From NCBI GenBank assembly GCA_018401645.1, contig JAGYKK010000010.1:1-64000 (forward strand): a stretch of 64,000 nt of DNA, given 5' to 3'. Source of the DNA: Mycobacterium sp. (GTDB taxonomy: Bacteria; Actinomycetota; Actinomycetes; Mycobacteriales; Mycobacteriaceae). The translations under genes and the position numbers were made by a program. Shown here piece after piece: positions 39,831-48,323 of this stretch. Positions within the stretch are counted from its first letter, which is position 1. Each line of letters opens with the position of its first letter. The notes below the pieces were generated by a model. It was not told the origin of the DNA. It was given only the letters and a program-made list of their open reading frames with translations, and did no database searches.

Positions 39831-40712
39831 CTACCGTGCGCGCTGGCGCGCCGTGCGCGGGAGGGTCTGGCAGGCGGGGCAGAAGAATGACGAGCGATTC
39901 ATGAACTTCTCCCGACGGATCACCGTGCCGCAGCGGCGGCAGTTGCGGCCCTCGCGGCCGTAGACGTTCAATGCACGGTCGAAGTAACCGGATTCGCCGT
40001 TGACGTTGACGTAGAGCGAGTCGAATGAGGTGCCGCCCGCACCAAGGGCTTCACGCATCACCTCCGCCGCCGAATCGAGTAGCCCGCCCAGTTGTCGGCG
40101 GGTGAGCTTTGCGGCAACGCGTGCACCGTTGATACCCCCCCGCCACATCGCCTCGTCCGCGTAGATGTTGCCGATTCCAGACACCACAGTCTGGTCCAGC
40201 AATTGGCGCTTGATCTCAGAATGCTTGCGTCGCAACACCGTAACGACGGCGTCGGAGTCAAACCGCGGATCCAGCGGATCGCGGGCGATGTGCGCCACCG
40301 GCTCGGGCACCGTGCTGCCGTCAACCCCGATCAGTTCGGCTAGTTGCCAACCGCCGAAGGTTCGTTGGTCGACGAAACTCAGTTGGGTGCCGTCGTCGAG
40401 GACAGCTGCGATCCGAAGATGATCGGTGTTGGTGACCGAACCGAGCAGCATTTGACCGCTCATCCCCAGATGCACGACCAAAGCAGAACCCGACTCGCCC
40501 CGCTCACCAGCCAGGGTGAGCCACAGGTATTTTCCGCGCCGGCCGGTCGCGGTGACTCGCGCTCCGAGCAGTCGGGCGGTGAGATCCGCGGCACCGGGAA
40601 TGTGGCGGCGAACCGCACGGGGATGAAGCACCCGCACCGCGGTGATCGTCCGGCCGGCGACGTATGCCTGCAAGCCTCGCCGCACCACCTCGACCTCGGG
40701 AAGCTCAGGCAT
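39831..40712 (-). CDS. mutM: Formamidopyrimidine-DNA glycosylase (MutM/Fpg)
   Basis: 293 residues starting '[20 protein letters not shown]' with the catalytic Pro2 and Glu3. The H2TH region is '[20 protein letters not shown]'. The C-terminal zinc finger C-x2-C...C-x2-C is in '[20 protein letters not shown]' plus 'CPAC'. Removes 8-oxoguanine and formamidopyrimidines and cleaves the abasic strand. Its start overlaps the end of rnc by 8 bases. Intact. Confidence 0.96.
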   Translation of the reverse strand: MPELPEVEVVRRGLQAYVAGRTITAVRVLHPRAVRRHIPGAADLTARLLGARVTATGRRGKYLWLTLAGERGESGSALVVHLGMSGQMLLGSVTNTDHLRIAAVLDDGTQLSFVDQRTFGGWQLAELIGVDGSTVPEPVAHIARDPLDPRFDSDAVVTVLRRKHSEIKRQLLDQTVVSGIGNIYADEAMWRGGINGARVAAKLTRRQLGGLLDSAAEVMREALGAGGTSFDSLYVNVNGESGYFDRALNVYGREGRNCRRCGTVIRREKFMNRSSFFCPACQTLPRTARQRAR

Positions 40713-41421
40713 CCGGTTGCGCGGCGACAGAGATCGCGTCCAGGGCCGTCCACGCCTGCGCCGCAGCGTTGGTCTCAGCGACCTTCTTGGAATGACCGTC
40801 GCCGCGGCCGTGCACCTCCCCGTTGACGAACACCTCCGCCGAGAACCACCGCTCGTGGTCGGGGCCCTCGGAGGTGACCTCGTATCGGGGAACGCCGAGT
40901 CCGCGAGCCACGGTCAGTTCCTGCAGGCTGGACTTCCACTCAAGGGCTGCACCCAGGGTGGGGGCGGTGTCGAGCAGACCTCGGAACAGTCGCAGGATGA
41001 CCTGCTGCGCTCCAGCCAACCCATGCTGCAGATACACCGCTCCGATCAGGGACTCCACCGTGTCGGCGAGGATCGACGACTTCGCGTGCCCGCCGGTGTT
41101 GGTTTCCCCCCGGCCCAGCAGCAGGTATTCACCGAGTCCGTCGCCGGTCAGGTCGCGAGCAACCCCGGCCAACGCGTGGCTATTGACGATGCTGTTGCGC
41201 AGCTTGGCCAGATCGCCTTCGGAGTTGTCGGGATGACGGCGGAACAGTTCCTCGACGATCACCAGGCCGAGTACGGCGTCGCCGAGCAATTCGAGACGTT
41301 CGTTGGTGGGGAGACCGCCGTTCTCGTAGGCGTAACTGCGGTGGGTGAGCGCGAGGGTGAGCAGATCCTCGGGCAGGTCGATGCCCAGCGCACCGAGTAG
41401 CTCGGCCCGTGTCGCGGTCAC
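40705..41421 (-). CDS. rnc: Ribonuclease III
   Basis: 238 residues from a GTG at 41421 whose bases overlap the yceD stop (GTGA); a longer upstream frame is excluded because it lies inside yceD. Catalytic signature '[20 protein letters not shown]' near residue 40 and the second acidic site in '[19 protein letters not shown]'. C-terminal dsRNA-binding domain ~160-230 ('[20 protein letters not shown]'). Processes rRNA precursors and double-stranded transcripts. Conserved yceD-rnc-mutM order. Confidence 0.96.
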   Translation of the reverse strand: MTATRAELLGALGIDLPEDLLTLALTHRSYAYENGGLPTNERLELLGDAVLGLVIVEELFRRHPDNSEGDLAKLRNSIVNSHALAGVARDLTGDGLGEYLLLGRGETNTGGHAKSSILADTVESLIGAVYLQHGLAGAQQVILRLFRGLLDTAPTLGAALEWKSSLQELTVARGLGVPRYEVTSEGPDHERWFSAEVFVNGEVHGRGDGHSKKVAETNAAAQAWTALDAISVAAQPDA

Positions 41422-42017
41422 AACGACGTCCCCCCGCCGTCGGCCGCATCCGGGTCCGGGGGGCGCATCTCGGCGAGTTTGGCCCACCGCGGGTCGATGA
41501 TCTCGTGATGGTGGCCGGCCTCCGCGGCAGCCATCACCACACCGCACTCGGGACACAACCCCGCACAGTCCTCATCACACACCGGGACGAAGGGCAGTGC
41601 GAGGCCCACCGCATCAAGGATTGGCTGAGCGAGGTCCACGGTCGAGTCGATGACCCGACCCACGTCCTCGGAATCAGTGGTGGACTCGGTGATGCTGTCG
41701 GGATAGGCGAAGAGTTCAGTGAGTTCGATATCGACCTCGTCGATGATCGGGCCCAGACATCGCGAGCACTCGCCCCGGGTCGGGGCACCGACGGTGCCCG
41801 TGACCAGCACACCCTCCGAAACAGCCTCGAACCTCAAGTCCAAAGCCAGGTCCGCACCCGGTTCAATCGCGATGAGGTCCAATCCGATTCGCAGCGGGCT
41901 GGGCACCGCCTCGGTGACGGTGAGCATGCTGCCGGGACGTCGCCCGAGCCGCGACACGTCGAACACCAGGGGGGAGCGCAGATCCGGGACCGGTCCCGAC
42001 TTTCTGCGCGTCGCCAT
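41418..42017 (-). CDS. YceD/DUF177 family protein
   Basis: 199 residues, Rv2926c-like. N-terminal 'PLVFDVSRLGRRPGSM', then the beta-rich DUF177 core with 'GTVGAPTRGECSRCLGPI', and a C-terminal cysteine group 'CDEDCAGLCPECGVVM' that may bind zinc. In many bacteria yceD pairs with rpmF and affects 23S rRNA and L32 assembly; here rpmF is not adjacent and the partner is rnc. Its precise role is unknown. Confidence 0.87.
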   Translation of the reverse strand: MATRRKSGPVPDLRSPLVFDVSRLGRRPGSMLTVTEAVPSPLRIGLDLIAIEPGADLALDLRFEAVSEGVLVTGTVGAPTRGECSRCLGPIIDEVDIELTELFAYPDSITESTTDSEDVGRVIDSTVDLAQPILDAVGLALPFVPVCDEDCAGLCPECGVVMAAAEAGHHHEIIDPRWAKLAEMRPPDPDAADGGGTSL

Positions 42018-42063
42018 GGCGTGATTCTATCGGCGTGCCGACCACCGGCTCACCGCCGACGGG

Positions 42064-42801
42064 TCAGTGCTGCACGTAGTCGTGGGTCCCGGCGGCGGTG
42101 CGCAGTTGGTGGCGGCCGCGGCTCACCGACCGCAGGGTGCCGTTGAGGTAGTCCTCGAACTGCGCGAGTTTGTTGTCGACGTAGATGTCACACTCTCCCC
42201 GCAACCGGTCGGCCTCGGCGTGGGCGGCGTCGACGAGGCGCGTGGACTCGCCATGGGCGGCCTGAACAACCTCGGTCTGCGAGACCATCCGCTGCTGCTC
42301 CTTGATGCCTTCCTGGACCGCGTTCTCATAGGAGATGTTGCCGCTCTCGACCAACCGGTCCGCCTCCGCCTTGGCCCGGCTGGTGGCCGCCTCATAGTCG
42401 CGTTTAGCCGTGGTGGCCAGCCTGGAGGCCTCCTCACGGGCCTCACCCACCATGCGCTCACTGTGGGCGCGGGCCTCGCTCACCATGCGGTCGGCCTGGG
42501 ACTTCGCCTCGGAGAGCACCCGATCGGCTTCCGCGCGCGAGTGGCTCAGCAGCGACTCCGCCTCGGCGTTGGCGCCGGTGACCGTGGCGTCGGCGTGCTC
42601 TTTGGCCTCGTTGAGCAGCGAGTCTCGTGCGTCCAGGACGTCCTGAGCATCGTCGAGCTCACCGGGGATCGCGTCCTTGATGTCGTCGACCAGTTCCAGC
42701 ACATCACCGCGCGGGACGACGCAGCCGGCGGTCATCGGCACACCGCGGGCCTCTTCGACTATCGCGCTCAACTCGTCGAGCGCTTCAAATACTCGGTACA
42801 C
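42064..42801 (-). CDS. sepIVA: SepIVA-type DivIVA-like coiled-coil septation protein
   Basis: 245 residues. 'MYRVFEALDELSAIVEEARG' at the N-terminus is diagnostic of mycobacterial Rv2927c/SepIVA. Residues ~50-215 form a long alanine/glutamate-rich coiled coil with A-E-A-D-R-x-x-x-E-A repeats ('AEADRVLSEAKSQADRMVSE'). The mycobacterial homologue localises to the cell pole and septum and is essential for division and envelope growth. In M. tuberculosis the PDIM locus begins just beyond it; here coaD follows after 104 bases. Confidence 0.9.
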   Translation of the reverse strand: MYRVFEALDELSAIVEEARGVPMTAGCVVPRGDVLELVDDIKDAIPGELDDAQDVLDARDSLLNEAKEHADATVTGANAEAESLLSHSRAEADRVLSEAKSQADRMVSEARAHSERMVGEAREEASRLATTAKRDYEAATSRAKAEADRLVESGNISYENAVQEGIKEQQRMVSQTEVVQAAHGESTRLVDAAHAEADRLRGECDIYVDNKLAQFEDYLNGTLRSVSRGRHQLRTAAGTHDYVQH

Positions 42802-42905
42802 GGCGCCACCCTCCAGCTTGTTGGTTAGTGACCAGTGTGCCTGGTGTTACGCCTGTGACTGTGGTGGCACCGCGGTGTGTCGCCGATAAGTCCGGAGAAA
42901 ACGCG

Positions 42906-43385
42906 TCAGCCGCCGGCGAGGCGGGCCTGCAGACGCCTGTTCACCGAATCCGGAAGCAGGGCCGAGACGTCCCCGCCGTACCCGGCGACCTCCTTGGCCA
43001 ACGACGAGGAGACGAACGAGAACTGCGGGGTGGTGGCAAGGAAGAAGGTGTCCACTCCGGAGATGTGTTTGTTCATCTGGGCCATCTGCACCTCGTAGTC
43101 GAAGTCCGTCCCGGTGCGCAGGCCTTTGACGATCGCGGTGAACCCGCGGGCCTTGACGAAATCGACGACCAGTCCGATTCCGGCTTCGACACGCAGGTTC
43201 GGAAGGTGGACGCAGGCTTGCGCGATCATCTCGATGCGCTCATCGACATCGAACATTCCCGACTTGTTCGGATTCGACAGCACCGCGACGATCACCTCGT
43301 CGAATTGGGCGGCGGCCCGTTCGAATACATCGATGTGCCCCAGCGTCACCGGATCGAAGGACCCGGGACACACCGCGCCGCTCAT
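42906..43385 (-). CDS. coaD: Phosphopantetheine adenylyltransferase
   Basis: 159 residues from the ATG at 43385. Nucleotidyltransferase motif '[20 protein letters not shown]' (T-x-G-H) and late motif '[18 protein letters not shown]' (I/V-S-S-S-x-x-K/R-E). Transfers AMP from ATP to 4'-phosphopantetheine, the penultimate step of coenzyme A synthesis. The frame is open far upstream into rsmD remnants only because of frameshifts there, so this is not a genuine fusion. Intact and expected to be essential. Confidence 0.95.
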   Translation of the reverse strand: MSGAVCPGSFDPVTLGHIDVFERAAAQFDEVIVAVLSNPNKSGMFDVDERIEMIAQACVHLPNLRVEAGIGLVVDFVKARGFTAIVKGLRTGTDFDYEVQMAQMNKHISGVDTFFLATTPQFSFVSSSLAKEVAGYGGDVSALLPDSVNRRLQARLAGG

Positions 43386-43396
43386 GGTCCAAGACG

Positions 43397-43968
43397 CTAG
43401 CAGCCCCCCGCGTCGGGCCCGGGGTTCGCGGCGGGGCCGACCTCGGCCGCGTCCAGGTCGGGTATCGCCGTAACGCCGAACCGGCCACTGCGTCCAGCCA
43501 TCCGGCCAACTCGACCCCGGCGCGGACGCGGGCCGTTCCCCACCACCGCAGCCCAGCCAGCCACCCAGCCATGGCGGCACAGGCCGTCGATCACCTGCCG
43601 CACCTCGAGGCTGCGGCCTCATAGAGTGGGTCGGCGGGCAGGTCCATCGGCACCAGGCACCCGCCGCCAGCACCGCCGCCACCGGAGCGCGGCGCACCGT
43701 CGCTCCGGGCAGTCCCAAAGCCTCGACGTTGCGCCCGATCACCTCGGCGGCCCGACGGTCGTTGTCGATGAACAGGGCAGAGACCGCTCCGCGGGACAGC
43801 GCCTCCAGTCCCAACGCCGGACCAGCGTAGAGGTCCAGCACCCGCAACCCGTCGAAGTCCCGGCGGACAGCCAGCACGTTGAACAGCGCCTCGCGAACCC
43901 GATCGGTGGTCGGGCGGGTGCCGCAGGGGTGGAACATTGAGCCGCCGCCCGCCGATCGTTCCGGCCAC
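43397..43968 (-). pseudogene. rsmD: 16S rRNA (guanine966-N2)-methyltransferase RsmD, frameshifted
   Basis: RsmD methylates G966 of 16S rRNA. The N-terminus '[14 protein letters not shown]' is in one frame (GTG at 43968); '[20 protein letters not shown]' and '[19 protein letters not shown]' follow in another. The SAM-binding loop, normally Y-A-G-S-G-A-L-G, has lost a residue by a net 3-base deletion. After '[14 protein letters not shown]' the frame changes again ('[16 protein letters not shown]', where D-P-P-Y should occur), and the end 'YGDTR'/'LDAAEV' is split between two frames, stopping at 43397. At least four lesions. Loss of RsmD is tolerated in bacteria. Confidence 0.8.
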
Positions 43969-43973
43969 GGACG

Positions 43974-44606
43974 TCAGATCAGGGTGGACCAGTAGTCCCA
44001 GAACCGGACCAGGATTGCCAGGGCGACCGCGGTGAACCACAGCGCGACCAGCGGCCAACGCCAGTGGTAGAGAAAGCGGGCAACCGGGTTCGCGGCCAGC
44101 GGTCGCAGCGCGATCGGCGCGACGACGGCGAATAGCGGGACGATGACCGACCAGACCACCATGCAGTACGGGCAGAGGGCGCCTATCTTGTAGAGGCTTT
44201 CGAAGATGAGCCAGTGCGTGAACACCACTCCCAGCCCGGCGCCCACGGTCAATCCCAACCAGTACCAGCGCGGCAGGCCCACCCGCGCGACCGCAAGCAC
44301 TCCGGTCACCACGACCAGGGTGAACGAGACGACGCCGATCAACGGGTTCGGGAACCCGAACGCCGAGGCTTCGGGCCGCACCATCACCGAACCGCAGGAC
44401 AGCACCGGGTTGATGCTGCAGGTTGGGACGTACCCCGGATCCTGAAGCATCTCGATCTTCTCGATCAAGAGGGTCGCCGAGGCCGTCAGCCCGACGACTC
44501 CGGCTATCAGGACCCCCCACGCGCTGAGCCGCCCGATGGCCACCGGTCCCCGGGCCGGCGTCTCGGCCGGCCCGCGCTGCACCGGCTCGACGGTGGTCAG
44601 GCTCAC
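43974..44606 (-). CDS. Vitamin K epoxide reductase-family membrane protein (VKOR)
   Basis: 210 residues from a GTG overlapping the stop of the DsbA-like gene. About five membrane spans. The loop Cys pair is in 'VPTCSINPVLSCGSVM' and the active C-x-x-C in 'GALCPYCMVVWSVI'. In mycobacteria VKOR takes the place of DsbB: it reoxidises a DsbA-like protein and passes electrons to menaquinone. Rv2968c-like. The GTGA overlap with its partner supports coupled synthesis. Intact. Confidence 0.94.
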   Translation of the reverse strand: MSLTTVEPVQRGPAETPARGPVAIGRLSAWGVLIAGVVGLTASATLLIEKIEMLQDPGYVPTCSINPVLSCGSVMVRPEASAFGFPNPLIGVVSFTLVVVTGVLAVARVGLPRWYWLGLTVGAGLGVVFTHWLIFESLYKIGALCPYCMVVWSVIVPLFAVVAPIALRPLAANPVARFLYHWRWPLVALWFTAVALAILVRFWDYWSTLI

Positions 44607-45373
44607 TGCTGGGGCACCGCCGGGGCCGGCGCGGCACCGGAGGGCGTCGGTGCCAGCGCCGGAACCGGACCGACGATCTGGGAGACCTTCGCGGTCAATT
44701 CCTCCGGCGTGGCCGGGCTGATGTCCTGCCCGTTGAGCCGAATGGTCGGCGTGGCGGTGATTTTCGAGGCGGCGGCGAGGCCCTTGATCATGTCGTCGTA
44801 CCTGCCACTTTTGATGCAGTCGCCGACCCCACCGGTCACCCCGGCCTGCCGGGCAGTCTCGATCAGGGCCATGTTGTCGGGCCCGCTGCCGGATCCCTCC
44901 ATGGGCTGCTGGGCCATGAGCGCTGAGTGGAACCGGACAAACGCGCCCTTGTCTTCCTCAGCCACGCAGTAGGCGGCGTTGGCCGCCCGCATCGAGTAGC
45001 CCTTGTTGGAGGCATTGAGGATCGAGACCATGTTGTAGTCGATGGCCGCGGCACCGCTCTGGGCGAGCTTGTCGAGGGCCGGCCCGAATTCCTTGGTGAA
45101 GTCCCGGCAATGCGGGCACTGGAAGTCCTCGTAGATCGATACCACCGCCTTGGGTTCGTCGGTACCATCTTTCTTGATCAGCGAGTCCGACGTGATTCTG
45201 ACCGCTTGGGCGTCGTTGGCGCCCTTCTTTTCGCTACCCATCACGATATAGAGCACCAGGCCGACGGCGAACAGCACGACGAGCGCGGTCAGCCCGAGTC
45301 GGACGGCAATGTCCCGTTTGCGGTCCTGTGCCTTGAGGTCGTAGCGGGGCGCGCTCTTCTTATTAGTGGCCAC
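44603..45373 (-). CDS. DsbA-like membrane-anchored thiol oxidoreductase
   Basis: 256 residues from a GTG at 45373 ('VATNKKSAPRYDLKAQDRKR'), the same start and length as Rv2969c. One N-terminal anchor (~25-45, 'LTALVVLFAVGLVLYIVMG') and a periplasmic thioredoxin-fold DSBA domain with C-P-H-C in 'IYEDFQCPHCRDFTKEFG' and the cis-Pro loop 'ITATPTIRLNGQDIS'. An inserted helical domain contains a further Cys pair region ('AAYCVAEED', 'VGDCIKSG'). Oxidises exported proteins with VKOR as partner. The tail is Pro/Ala-rich. Confidence 0.94.
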   Translation of the reverse strand: MATNKKSAPRYDLKAQDRKRDIAVRLGLTALVVLFAVGLVLYIVMGSEKKGANDAQAVRITSDSLIKKDGTDEPKAVVSIYEDFQCPHCRDFTKEFGPALDKLAQSGAAAIDYNMVSILNASNKGYSMRAANAAYCVAEEDKGAFVRFHSALMAQQPMEGSGSGPDNMALIETARQAGVTGGVGDCIKSGRYDDMIKGLAAASKITATPTIRLNGQDISPATPEELTAKVSQIVGPVPALAPTPSGAAPAPAVPQQ

Positions 45374-45456
45374 GGTTCGGCTCAATCCTCGCTGTCGGTG
45401 ACGTGGTGTTGCGTGTGCTGCACTACAGCGTACCGGCGTCGGCCCGCACAACCGAC

Positions 45457-46557
45457 TCAGTCATGAACCAGATGCGCCCGCAGCGCCGAGATCATCTCCG
45501 CATTCGCTCGGCCGACGCCGCCGCCGAGCACGTTGAGGTTGAGGAAGGCATGAATCATCGAGTTCATCGGCCGGTGATCGACGGCGACCCCGGCATCGCG
45601 GAGTTTGGCCGCGTACTGCTCGCCCTCATCGCGCAGGGGATCGAATCCCCCGGTGACCACCAGCGCCGGGGACAACCCGGCGAAATCATCGGCCAGCAGC
45701 GGCGAAACCCTCGGGTCGGTGACGTCCAGACCCGACCCGTCGACGTACTTGCTCCGGAACCAGTCCAAGTCGTGCTTGGTCAGCAGGAAGCCCTCACTCA
45801 GCAGCGACCGTGAGCGCGTCAGTCCCCGCCAGTCGGTGACCGGGTAGATCAGCCACTGCAGTGACGGCAGGGGGTCGCCGGCGTCGCGGGCCTGCCGGGT
45901 GACCACGGCGGCGAGGCAACCGCCGGCACTGTCGCCGGCAACCGCGACCCGGCGCGGATCGGCCCCCAATTCCCCGGCATGTTCCCGAGCCCACCGGTAG
46001 GCGGCGTAAGCGTCGTCGACCGCGGCCGGCGCCTTGTGCTCGGGAGCCAGTCGGTAGTCCACCGCAAGCACGTGCACGCCGGCGTCCCGACAGATCAGCC
46101 GGCATGCCGCATCATGGGTGTCGAGGTCGCCGAACACGAAACCACCACCGTGGTAGAAGACCACCAGGGGCGCGGGCGCGCCGCCGACGGCGGGACGGTA
46201 GTGCCGGGCCGCGATGACACCGGCAGGACCCGGAATCGACACCGACCGGATCCCGGCGACGCGCACATCGGGTTCGTCCAGCGTGCGGGTCAGATCACGA
46301 TTGCCGGCCCGGGTGGCGGCAACGTCGTCAGCGGCCACCAGACTCTCCACACCGAGGGAGCGCTGAGCGGCCAGCATCATCTGCAACGACGGGTCCAGGG
46401 TATTGCCGTCGATGGTGACCGCCCGACCGCCTGAGAGTAGTCGCTTGAGTCCGCCGGGCAGACGTGGAATCAGCTTGACGCCCAACCGGTTTCCCACGAT
46501 CAGAGCCCGGTCCTTGACCGCGCGGCGCCCCGGTGCGCCGGCCGCGCGTGCTGACAT
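45457..46557 (-). CDS. lipN: Hormone-sensitive-lipase-family esterase LipN-like
   Basis: 366 residues from the ATG at 46557, which has GAGGAGG upstream; an in-frame codon 42 bases earlier is less likely. Family IV esterase: oxyanion motif 'VVFYHGGGFVFGDLDTHD' (~135), nucleophile 'VAVAGDSAGGCLAAVV' (~205), catalytic Asp in 'VTGGFDPLRDEGEQY' and His in 'MNSMIHAFLNLN'. Acts on short-chain acyl esters; LipN (Rv2970c) is its positional counterpart. No signal peptide, so cytoplasmic or membrane-associated. Confidence 0.92.
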   Translation of the reverse strand: MSARAAGAPGRRAVKDRALIVGNRLGVKLIPRLPGGLKRLLSGGRAVTIDGNTLDPSLQMMLAAQRSLGVESLVAADDVAATRAGNRDLTRTLDEPDVRVAGIRSVSIPGPAGVIAARHYRPAVGGAPAPLVVFYHGGGFVFGDLDTHDAACRLICRDAGVHVLAVDYRLAPEHKAPAAVDDAYAAYRWAREHAGELGADPRRVAVAGDSAGGCLAAVVTRQARDAGDPLPSLQWLIYPVTDWRGLTRSRSLLSEGFLLTKHDLDWFRSKYVDGSGLDVTDPRVSPLLADDFAGLSPALVVTGGFDPLRDEGEQYAAKLRDAGVAVDHRPMNSMIHAFLNLNVLGGGVGRANAEMISALRAHLVHD

Positions 46558-46764
46558 GGCTGCCTCCTCGCTCGCGCCCGATCGGCATCGCGCGCACAAC
46601 TCCGCGGGAGCTTACGCCCACCTTCGCCAGCCAACTCGGTCGCGGTCGCGGCGTGCTGCCCGAGGTGACCGCGATGGGTGGGTACTATTCACAGCCGGAG
46701 TCGCGCATGCCTGCGGCAGTTGCAACCCGGGGCTCCGGAGAAACTCGATGCACGGAAAGGTGAC

Positions 46765-47592
46765 GTGACGCCGATGGCGGGTATCCCCACCCTGGCGCTC
46801 AGTGACGACCACATCATCCCGGTGCTGGGCCTGGGTGTCGCGGAGTTGCCGCCGGAGCAGACCGAGAGCGCGGTCAGCGCCGCTCTGGCCGCGGGCTACC
46901 GCCTGATCGACTCCGGTCCCGCCCCCGAGAGCGAGGAAGCCGTCGGACGCGCCATCGCCGACTCCGGGATCCCCCGCGCCGAGATCTACGTCGCCGCCAG
47001 GTCAGCGACCCGGGATCAGGGGTTTCAGTCCTCTCAAGACGCCTGCCGAGCCAGCCTGTCCCGATTGGGGCTGGACTACGTCGACCTGTTCCTGATCGAC
47101 TGGCCCGTCGAGCAAGACGGCCGCTACGTCGACGCCTGGGCCGGGCTGTTGAAGTCCAAAGAGGTCGGTGACGCCAGGTCCATCGGCGTCGGCAACTTCG
47201 ATGCCGAGCAACTGACCGACATCATCGACCTGAGTTTCACCACACCGGCGGTCAACCGGATCGAACTGCATCCGCTGCTGAATCAAGCCGCGCTACGGGC
47301 CTTTCACGACGGACATTCGATCGCCACTGTTGCCTACTGTCCGTCGGGTGAGACTGAACTGGCTACGCACCCGGCTCTCTTGGCGGTGGCCGCCGCCCAC
47401 GGCAGGTCAGCGGAGCAGGTGTTGATCAGATGGAGCATCCAACTGGGCAACGTGATGATCGCTTCGGCCTCGGAACCGGACCGCATCACCGAAAACATCG
47501 ACGTGTTCGGCTTCGAACTGACACCGGCTGAGATGGAGAGGATCAACGGCCTCGACGACGGCACCCGGTTCCGGTTCCAGCCGAGCGCCTGA
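46765..47592 (+). CDS. Aldo/keto reductase-like protein lacking the catalytic residues
   Basis: 275 residues from a GTG at 46765 (GGAAAGG upstream). The (beta/alpha)8 AKR framework is clear along its whole length ('[12 protein letters not shown]', '[20 protein letters not shown]', '[20 protein letters not shown]', '[20 protein letters not shown]') and matches Rv2971 in position. But three of the four catalytic residues are replaced: D49 is kept, the Tyr of D-x4-Y is Pro54 ('[16 protein letters not shown]'), the Lys is Arg79 ('[12 protein letters not shown]') and the His is Asp112 ('FLIDWP'). The NADPH-binding I-P-K-S stretch reads '[11 protein letters not shown]', and S-I-G-V-S-N-F reads 'SIGVGNF'. 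The ORF is intact, so it looks like a pseudoenzyme rather than a decayed gene. Confidence 0.88.
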   Translation: MTPMAGIPTLALSDDHIIPVLGLGVAELPPEQTESAVSAALAAGYRLIDSGPAPESEEAVGRAIADSGIPRAEIYVAARSATRDQGFQSSQDACRASLSRLGLDYVDLFLIDWPVEQDGRYVDAWAGLLKSKEVGDARSIGVGNFDAEQLTDIIDLSFTTPAVNRIELHPLLNQAALRAFHDGHSIATVAYCPSGETELATHPALLAVAAAHGRSAEQVLIRWSIQLGNVMIASASEPDRITENIDVFGFELTPAEMERINGLDDGTRFRFQPSA

Positions 47593-47618
47593 GTCCCCGG
47601 AGCCCCTGAACCCCCGAG

Positions 47619-48323
47619 TCACCCCGCCGGACAGGCCGATGACGCCTCCCGCAACCGCAGCGCCGAGGCCTCATCCACCGGTAGGTCATAGCCCCGCACG
47701 ACAGCGATGAACGCCACCGCGTACTGACACCAGAACGCGGTGTTGGGCGGCATCCAGGCACCCGGCGGCTGATCGCCCTTGTCCTGGTTGGCCCCGCCGG
47801 CGACCGCGAGCAGGTTGGCCGGGTCGTTGGCGAACCGGGCCCGCATCTCGTCGGTCCAGTCCTTGGCGCCCATATCCCAGGCGAACGCCAGCGGAACCAG
47901 GTGGTCGATCTGCACCGAGGCGCCCACCCGGTTGCCGCGAACAAACGCGATCGTGGCATTGGTGTACGGATCGCGCAGAGTGCCGCCGGCAACCGCCTGC
48001 GGACAGCGCTTGGTGCTCACGTAGGTCTTGTCGTCGAGGTCGCGGTTCAGGATGTCGTTGCGGGTGTCACATCCGTTGCGACCGCCCGGCGCGTTGTTGT
48101 CGTCGTCCCAGGCATCTCCGAAGGCCGCCCGGCGGTAGTCCTCGCCCCGGATCCGCTCCCTGACCACCGCCACCCCGGCAAGCACGTCCGAACCCGGGGC
48201 GACGGTAGGCATCGTCCCGCCGGCCACCGGACCCGAGCGTCCGGAACCGGCCAGCACCCCAACGGCGACGATCACGGCCAGGACGGCGAACAGCGCCCAC
48301 CACAGCAACGGGCCGCGCTTCAC
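47619..48323 (-). CDS. Exported HNH/DUF1524-type nuclease-like protein
   Basis: 234 residues, GTG start overlapping the recG stop (GTGA); Rv2972c-like. An N-terminal hydrophobic segment ('ALFAVLAVIVAVGVLAG', ~10-26) marks it as exported or anchored. The core is the GmrSD-like/HNH region: 'CDTRNDILNRDLDD', 'VQIDHLVPLAFAWDMGAKDW' with the D-H-x-x-P motif, 'FANDPANLLAVAGGANQDKG' with the Asn of HNH, and 'PPNTAFWCQYAVAF'. Extracytoplasmic nuclease activity is likely but the substrate is unknown. Confidence 0.85.
   Translation of the reverse strand: MKRGPLLWWALFAVLAVIVAVGVLAGSGRSGPVAGGTMPTVAPGSDVLAGVAVVRERIRGEDYRRAAFGDAWDDDNNAPGGRNGCDTRNDILNRDLDDKTYVSTKRCPQAVAGGTLRDPYTNATIAFVRGNRVGASVQIDHLVPLAFAWDMGAKDWTDEMRARFANDPANLLAVAGGANQDKGDQPPGAWMPPNTAFWCQYAVAFIAVVRGYDLPVDEASALRLREASSACPAG

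Noticed and set aside
42906..43937. Apparent RsmD-CoaD fusion protein of 343 residues
   Set aside because: The join arises from frameshifts in the rsmD remnant; the middle ~90 residues match neither family, and CoaD has its own ATG at 43385.
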